Shown here: piece by piece, positions 7,452-12,374 of the stretch
Position numbering within the stretch: position 1 is the stretch's first letter
How the letters are laid out: the number at the start of each line of letters is the position of its first letter
Assembly: GCA_964392615.1 (NCBI GenBank)
Contig: CAYMRB010000309.1
Location: 1-12,374, forward strand
Length of the DNA: 12,374 nucleotides
Origin: CAYMRB01 sp964392615
GTDB taxonomy: Bacteria; Planctomycetota; UBA8108
Reading direction: 5' to 3'
The notes under the pieces: generated by a model
The model's database searches: none
What the model saw: the letters and a program-made list of their open reading frames with translations, nothing else
What the model was told of the DNA's origin: nothing
Program-made: the position numbers and the translations under genes

Positions 7452-10160
7452 ATGCGATTCGAGTCGAACGCCATCGGGATTCTCGTGCTCTCCGTGCTCC
7501 TGTGCGCGGGCCGCTCCTTCGCGTCCGACGTCTCGGTGACGGACTTGAGATGCGAATACCTCACCGACCCGCTCGGGATCGACATCTCGCGTCCCAGGTT
7601 CAGCTGGAGGCTGATCGACTCGAAGAAGACCCGCGGTCAAGCGCAGACGGCCTACCGGATCGTGGTCGAGGGAGACGCGTCCGACGGAGAGTCGAGCGGG
7701 CTTCTGTGGGACTCCGGAAAGGTCGCGTCATCGTCATCCGTCAACAACGTCTATGCCGGGGCGGCGCTGACGTCGAACCGGAACTGCACGTGGAAGGTCC
7801 GCGTCTGGGACAAGGGCGGCGACCCGACCGAGTGGAGCCCAACGGCGCGGTTTTCGATGGGGCTTCTGAAGCCGTCGGACTGGCGCGGCGACTGGATCCG
7901 ATACCGAGAGGCTGAGGATGTTCAGCATATCTGGTATCGCAAGAGCTTCTCGCTGGACAGCGTTCCTGCGCTCGCCTTCGTCCACCTCGGATCGATCGGC
8001 TACCACGAGCTCTATGTGAATGGTCGGCGCATCGGGACGCGCGTGCTGTCACCAGGCGTCACGAATTTGAACAAGCGGGTCTCGTACGTCACCTACGACG
8101 TCTCCACCTGTCTGCAGAACGGGAACAACGTCATTGCGGTCTGGTCCGGACCGGGCTGGGCGCGCAATACGGGCTCCTACGGCAAGACCGTCTGGGAGCA
8201 GGATGCCGTCTTCAGGTGTCAGGTGAACATGTCGAACGGTATGGAGCTCCATTCGGACACGACCTGGAAGTGCCGGATCAGCTCGAGCGCGAACCTGGGC
8301 CTGTGGAAAGGGGGCGGACGCGGCCAGTACGGCGGCGAGGTGATCGACGCGCGCAAGCACGTGGCCGATTGGAACGCGCCCGACTACGACGACGGCGCGT
8401 GGGCGAGTCCGTCTGTCTATCGCCGATCGGTCATCCTGTCCGCGGCGATGATCGAGCCCGACCGCAAGGTCGAACGACTCGATCCGGTAGCGATCACAGG
8501 CGGCGATGGGGTCTACACGGTCGACATGGGGCGGAACTTCACGGGTTGGCTCGAGGTCGCCCTGAGAGGCGGCAAGGCCGGGGAGACCGTGAAGTTCATG
8601 ACGGCCAATCAGCCGGGCAAGAAGGTCGAGTTCGAGCAGGAGAGCCACTACATCCACGATGCGAGCGGGGCGGGGACCTTCAGCCACCGGTTCAACTACA
8701 TGGCGGGGCGCTGGATCACGATCGAAGGGCTTCCCGGCAAGCCCGAGACGGGAGACGTGAAGTGCTACGTCGTCACCAACGACCGCGAGCGCATCGGGCG
8801 CTTCGAATGCTCTGCCGAGCTTCTCAACGAGATCTACGAGACGGATCTCCGGACGTACATCGCCAACACGGTGAACGGCGTTCTCATGGACTGCCCGCAT
8901 CGAGAGCGCTATGGCTACGGCGAGGTCTCCTTCGCCTGCATGTGGGGATGCGGCGTGCCGAACTACGAGTCCGCGGCCTTCTACACGAAGGCGATCCGCG
9001 ACTGGTGCGACGTGCAGCGAGAAGATGGGTTCGTCAACACGATCGCCCCCCAGATCTACAAGGGCGCCGGTGGCACTCTCTGGAGCAGCGCCCCGATCAC
9101 CATGACCTGGGAGTTCTACAGGGCCTATGGTGACGAGCGGCAGCTGAAGAACGCCTATCAGCCCATGAAGAAGTGGTTGGACTACCTGGGGCGGTCGGTC
9201 TCCGCCGACGGCATCCTGGTCGCGTACGATCGGCAGTCCCGATTCCTCGGCGACTGGGCCACTCCGCACGGCAGCGAGTACGGCGGAACGCCCGCGGCGA
9301 AGCTGTTCAACAACTGCGTGTATGCATACGGGCTGGACGCGTTCGTTCGCATCGCCCGCATTCTGGGGAGGTCCGACGATGTTGCCACGTATTCCGGAAG
9401 GCTCGAGAGCCTGCGCAAGAACGCACACAGGCACTTCTTCGACGAAGAGGCCAAGCAGTACATCGACGGCAGGCAGCTGTCGCTGGCCTTCCCGCTCTAC
9501 ACGAGAATTACTCCGGATCACGAGAGAGACGCGGTCTTCGCGCATCTTGTCGACGAGATCACGAAGCGAAAGCCGTATCTGGATACGGGCAGTACAGGAC
9601 TTCCGATCCTGCTGAAGTACATCGTCGAGGATGTCGAACGACCGGATCTCCTGTACCCATGCCTCACGCGTACGGAGCATCCGGGGTATGGCTACTTCCT
9701 GCGCTCGGGCGAGACGACGTGGCCCGAGTACTGGCAGATCGAAGGGCACGCCAGCAGGATTCACACCTGCTACACGAGCATCGCGGGCTACTTCACGAGG
9801 GCGATCGGCGGGATCCGGCCGGACTCGTCCCGATGCGGCATGAAGCACTTCATCATCAAGCCGCACTTGGTCGGCGATTTGACCTACGCCAACACGACGA
9901 GCGGATCGCTGTACGGGGCGATCGTCAGCAACTGGTCCAGATCCGGAAACGTCGGGACGTTCCGTGTCGAGGTGCCCGTGAACACGACGGCCAAGGTCTG
10001 CATTCCGGCCAAGGAGGTCGAGGATGTCTCGGAAGGGGGACGACCCGCGACCGAAGCGTCCGGGATCGCGTACCTCGAGCGAGACGGCGACTACGCGGTG
10101 TTCTCGGTCGATTCCGGCGCGTACCGCTTCACCAGCTCGTCCGTCCAGACCGCCCGCTGA
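7452..10160 (+). CDS. Exported alpha-L-rhamnosidase (GH78)
   Basis: A 902-residue protein that removes terminal alpha-L-rhamnose from polysaccharides or glycosides. The start at 7452 gives a clean signal peptide (MRFESNAIGILVLSVLLCAG, then RSFASDVSV) with GAGGAAG 7-13 bases upstream; a longer frame from a TTG at 7350 adds only a non-signal-like leader. Domains follow the usual GH78 order: Ig-like (about 28-135; DLRCEYLTDPLGID), rhamnosidase N-terminal beta domain (about 147-310; ELYVNGRRIG), concanavalin-like (about 345-430; DMGRNFTGW), six-hairpin barrel (about 440-790) and C-terminal beta domain (about 790-900). The acidic motif is D480-CPHR-E485-RYGYGEV, with E485 in the general-acid position; E759 in TTWPEYW is the candidate base-side glutamate. 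Where many relatives have GGD, this enzyme has GEV (490-492). The length is normal for the family. A non-rhamnose substrate is possible but less likely. Confidence 0.9.
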   Translation: MRFESNAIGILVLSVLLCAGRSFASDVSVTDLRCEYLTDPLGIDISRPRFSWRLIDSKKTRGQAQTAYRIVVEGDASDGESSGLLWDSGKVASSSSVNNVYAGAALTSNRNCTWKVRVWDKGGDPTEWSPTARFSMGLLKPSDWRGDWIRYREAEDVQHIWYRKSFSLDSVPALAFVHLGSIGYHELYVNGRRIGTRVLSPGVTNLNKRVSYVTYDVSTCLQNGNNVIAVWSGPGWARNTGSYGKTVWEQDAVFRCQVNMSNGMELHSDTTWKCRISSSANLGLWKGGGRGQYGGEVIDARKHVADWNAPDYDDGAWASPSVYRRSVILSAAMIEPDRKVERLDPVAITGGDGVYTVDMGRNFTGWLEVALRGGKAGETVKFMTANQPGKKVEFEQESHYIHDASGAGTFSHRFNYMAGRWITIEGLPGKPETGDVKCYVVTNDRERIGRFECSAELLNEIYETDLRTYIANTVNGVLMDCPHRERYGYGEVSFACMWGCGVPNYESAAFYTKAIRDWCDVQREDGFVNTIAPQIYKGAGGTLWSSAPITMTWEFYRAYGDERQLKNAYQPMKKWLDYLGRSVSADGILVAYDRQSRFLGDWATPHGSEYGGTPAAKLFNNCVYAYGLDAFVRIARILGRSDDVATYSGRLESLRKNAHRHFFDEEAKQYIDGRQLSLAFPLYTRITPDHERDAVFAHLVDEITKRKPYLDTGSTGLPILLKYIVEDVERPDLLYPCLTRTEHPGYGYFLRSGETTWPEYWQIEGHASRIHTCYTSIAGYFTRAIGGIRPDSSRCGMKHFIIKPHLVGDLTYANTTSGSLYGAIVSNWSRSGNVGTFRVEVPVNTTAKVCIPAKEVEDVSEGGRPATEASGIAYLERDGDYAVFSVDSGAYRFTSSSVQTAR

Positions 10161-10168
10161 GTCGCTCG

Positions 10169-10193
10169 CCTGCGGGACGTCTACCGCCGCAGG
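10169..10193 (+). terminator. Weak hairpin after the GH78 gene
   Basis: CCTGCGG and CCGCAGG form a 7-bp stem around an 11-nt loop, starting 9 bases after the GH78 stop codon. No T-run follows, so it is at best a weak or factor-assisted terminator, or an mRNA-stabilising hairpin. The rest of the 111-base gap holds only the GAGGTG ribosome-binding site of the next gene. Confidence 0.25.
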
Positions 10194-10271
10194 GCCCGAA
10201 TCGGCTTGCGCCCCAACAGCGGTCGAGTACGATCGCGAGTGTCACTGGGGGATCATCGTTGAGGTGCGCGC

Positions 10272-11879
10272 ATGGGGATGTCCCTGAACATCGCGGTTGC
10301 CTTGACGCTCGTCTTGGCGGGGGCGAGTCGGGGTGACGGTGTGCTCGCCGAGGATGTCGAAGCGTCCGTCAGCCTCTTCGAGAAGCCGACCGAGCCGCAG
10401 CCGCACAACGCGATCGATCACCTCGTATTCGCTCGCCTGAAGCGGTTGGGGGTCACGCCGGCGAGGCCGTGCTCGGATGCGGCGTTCGTCCGTCGGGTCT
10501 ATCTCGACGTGATCGGCACGCTGCCGACCGCGAAGGAGGCCGCGCAGTTCCTCACCGACACCGACCCCGCGAAGCGCCGCAAGCTGATCGATCGCCTGCT
10601 CGATCGCGATGAGTTCGCCGACTATTGGGCGCTGAAGTGGGCCGACCTGCTGCGCGTGAAGGCGGAGTTCCCGATCAACCTGTGGCCGAACGCCGCGCAG
10701 GCCTACCACCGGTGGATCAGCGATTCGTTGCGCGAGAACAAGCCGTACGACCGCTTCGCGCGCGAGCTGCTCACATCGAGCGGCAGCAACTTCCGCGTGC
10801 CGCCGGTCAACTTCTACCGCGCGATTCAAGGCAAGGAGACGGAGACGATCGTTCAAGCCGTCGCGCTGACGTTCCTCGGCGAGCGGTCCGACAAGTGGCC
10901 GAAGGCGCGGCTGGACGGCATGGCCACTTTCTTCTCGTACGTCGGGTTCAAGCCGTCGCGCGAGTGGAAGGAGGAGATCGTCTTCTTCGACCTCGAGAAG
11001 GCGCTGAACGACGCGGCATCGGGTCGTAAGGTGCGCGCTGCCTTTCCCGATGGGACATCGACCGAGCTCTCCCTCGATCGCGATCCTCGCCGCGTCTTCG
11101 CCGATTGGCTCATCCGTCCACAGAACACCAAGTTCGCGCGCAACATCGTCAACCGCGTCTGGTACTGGCTGCTCGGACACGGCATCGTTCACGAGCCGGA
11201 CGATATCCGACCGGACAATCCGCCGAGCCATCCCGACCTGTTGGCGCTTCTGGAGAAGGAGCTCGTCGCCGCCGAGTACGATCTGAAGCACATCTACCGG
11301 CTGATTCTGAACTCGGCGACCTATCAGCTCTCCTCCGTGTCGAGATCGAAGGATCCCCGCGCGGCGGCTCTGTTCGCCAGCTATTCGATCCGCCGTCTGG
11401 AAGCGGAGGTGCTGGTGGATGCGTTGTGCCAGATCACCGGGACGACGGAGAAGTACTCCAGCCCGATTCCGGAACCGTTCACGTTCGTCCCGGAGAGCCA
11501 GCGATCGATCGCTCTGGCCGACGGCAGCATCACGAGCCCGTTTCTCGAGATGTTCGGCCGTCCGCCGCGGGATACCGGGCTGGAGCTGGAGCGCGACAAC
11601 AAGCCGACTCCCGCGCAGCGACTGCATCTGTTGAACTCGAGTCACGTGCAGCGGAAGCTACAACGTGGTGCCGCGATCCAACGCGTGATCTACTCGAACC
11701 GGAGTCCGAAAGAGATCGCCAGGCGACTGTTTCTGGCGATCGTGTCTCGTTTTCCCACGAAGAGCGAACTGAAGATCGTGGCCGAGTATTCCCGATCCGG
11801 CGTCGTCGAGGACCGCGACGGCCTGCTGGATCTCGCGTGGGCCTTGGTCAACAGCGCAGAGTTTCTGCATCGACACTGA
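10272..11879 (+). CDS. DUF1549/DUF1553 protein, short form lacking the CxxCH segment
   Basis: A 535-residue protein of the paired DUF1549 (about 45-240) and DUF1553 (about 265-520) type, common in Planctomycetota and related phyla; its biochemical role is not established. A signal-like N-terminus (SLNIAVALTLVLAGASRG) suggests export. Family landmarks include RRVYLDVIGTLPT (74-86), DRLLDRDEFADYWALKWADL (107-126), FARNIVNRVWYWLLGHGIV (288-306), DDIRPDNPPSHPDLL (310-324) and the end ALVNSAEFLHRH. Compared with long members, it has no N-terminal planctomycete cytochrome C domain and no inserted lectin domain. The segment that usually reads like CAQCHNHPF is replaced by ERSDKWPKARLDG (204-216). 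GAGGTG lies 7 bases before the ATG; an in-frame ATG two codons later is an alternative. It sits 38 bases before the DUF1501 gene, the family's constant partner. Confidence 0.87.
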   Translation: MGMSLNIAVALTLVLAGASRGDGVLAEDVEASVSLFEKPTEPQPHNAIDHLVFARLKRLGVTPARPCSDAAFVRRVYLDVIGTLPTAKEAAQFLTDTDPAKRRKLIDRLLDRDEFADYWALKWADLLRVKAEFPINLWPNAAQAYHRWISDSLRENKPYDRFARELLTSSGSNFRVPPVNFYRAIQGKETETIVQAVALTFLGERSDKWPKARLDGMATFFSYVGFKPSREWKEEIVFFDLEKALNDAASGRKVRAAFPDGTSTELSLDRDPRRVFADWLIRPQNTKFARNIVNRVWYWLLGHGIVHEPDDIRPDNPPSHPDLLALLEKELVAAEYDLKHIYRLILNSATYQLSSVSRSKDPRAAALFASYSIRRLEAEVLVDALCQITGTTEKYSSPIPEPFTFVPESQRSIALADGSITSPFLEMFGRPPRDTGLELERDNKPTPAQRLHLLNSSHVQRKLQRGAAIQRVIYSNRSPKEIARRLFLAIVSRFPTKSELKIVAEYSRSGVVEDRDGLLDLAWALVNSAEFLHRH

Positions 11880-11917
11880 CAGCGACAGTGCGGCCGACCT
11901 CGAGAGAGGGTGAGAAC

Positions 11918-12374
11918 ATGAGCACGAACGACTCACCGATGACCGTGGCGTTGAACTGGGGTCCCACGACCCTGCCCGGGGGCGGCTCCATCGACCGGCG
12001 CGAGTTGCTGCGCCGTGGCGTGCTCGGAGCGGCGAGCCTGCTGGTCGCCAACCGTCTGCCGGCCGCCGCGATCCCCGCAGCGCCGAAGGCGAAGGCCAAG
12101 TCCGTGATCCAGATCTGGATGTGGGGTGGCCCGCCGCATCTGGACACGTTCGATCCCAAGCCCGAAGCCGGCTACGACTACTACGGACCGTTCGAGAACC
12201 CGATCCCGACGAACGTCGACGGTGTCCGCATCTGCGAGCTGCTCCCCTTGTTGGCCCAGCAGGCCGACAAGTACTCGATCATCCGCAGCATGACGCACGG
12301 CATCAACGGCCACGAGACGGCCGCTTACCTGGTTCAAACGGGTCGCGAACCCGGCGGGAAGCTGGTCTATCCGT
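11918..12374 (+). CDS. DUF1501 protein, N-terminal part (runs off right edge)
   Basis: The first 152 codons are present. Residues 26-48 form a twin-arginine signal (DRRELLRRGVLGAASLLVAN), implying export in folded form through the Tat system, unlike the Sec-type signals of the glycoside hydrolases here. The mature start shows the family's mark: IQIWMWGGPPHLDTFDPKP (64-82), then GPFENPIPTNVDGVRICELLP and SIIRSMTHGINGHETAAYLV. DUF1501 proteins are placed, as far as I recall, in the alkaline phosphatase/sulfatase-like superfamily, so D76 and D79 could be metal ligands; no activity is proven. It is probably co-transcribed with the DUF1549/DUF1553 gene 38 bases upstream. GAGAGAGGG at 11901-11909 supports the ATG at 11918; another in-frame ATG at 11939 is less well placed. 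Confidence 0.88.
   Translation, partial: MSTNDSPMTVALNWGPTTLPGGGSIDRRELLRRGVLGAASLLVANRLPAAAIPAAPKAKAKSVIQIWMWGGPPHLDTFDPKPEAGYDYYGPFENPIPTNVDGVRICELLPLLAQQADKYSIIRSMTHGINGHETAAYLVQTGREPGGKLVYP

Noticed and set aside
8049..9866. 605-codon open frame on the minus strand opposite the GH78 gene
   Set aside because: No family motif and an Arg/Val/Asp-rich composition; the plus strand has an intact GH78 enzyme.
10242..11645. 467-codon open frame on the minus strand opposite the DUF1549/DUF1553 gene
   Set aside because: Arginine-rich shadow frame without domain features; the plus strand matches DUF1549/DUF1553 throughout.

Overview
The window is high-GC DNA, roughly 60-65% by eye, carrying seven protein-coding genes or gene fragments, nearly all encoding exported proteins. 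The lineage clue is on the right: a DUF1549/DUF1553 protein followed directly by a Tat-exported DUF1501 protein. That pair is a hallmark of Planctomycetota and some neighbouring PVC-type or candidate phyla such as Verrucomicrobiota, Poribacteria and Latescibacterota. The nearby exported glycoside hydrolases, with no SusC/SusD pair in view, fit the same picture. I cannot name a species.

Left, minus strand (read right to left): a GH99-like protein with two LamG-type domains (7275 to 4228); a 174-bp gap with a 17-nt dyad and a 71-nt potentially multi-stem leader; an FMN-binding glutamate-synthase-family protein (4053 to 2412) carrying a one-base frameshift; a clan GH-D (GH27/GH36-type) alpha-galactosidase-like enzyme (2362 to 164); and the signal-peptide start of another exported protein running off the left edge. 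Right, plus strand: a GH78 alpha-L-rhamnosidase (7452-10160), a short DUF1549/DUF1553 protein (10272-11879), and the first 152 codons of a DUF1501 protein (from 11918). The GH99-like and GH78 genes are divergent, sharing a 176-bp upstream region.

The likely joint role is attack on a heteropolysaccharide or glycan containing rhamnose, galactose-type and possibly mannose-type residues. GH78 would remove alpha-L-rhamnose, the GH-D enzyme alpha-galactose-type residues, and the GH99-like protein would cut or bind the chain through its lectin-like domains. Substrate assignment is inference. The intracellular FMN glutamate-synthase-like protein is the odd member: it has an N-terminal cysteine cluster, no amidotransferase domain, no obvious link to sugar breakdown, and its own upstream control region.

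The points most worth a second look are the structured leader at 4097-4182, the frameshift at 2815-2818, the DUF1549 protein lacking the family's usual CxxCH segment, and the GH78 enzyme with an altered acidic motif. No rRNA, tRNA, CRISPR array, transposase or integrase was seen. No gene-free stretch exceeds 300 bases.
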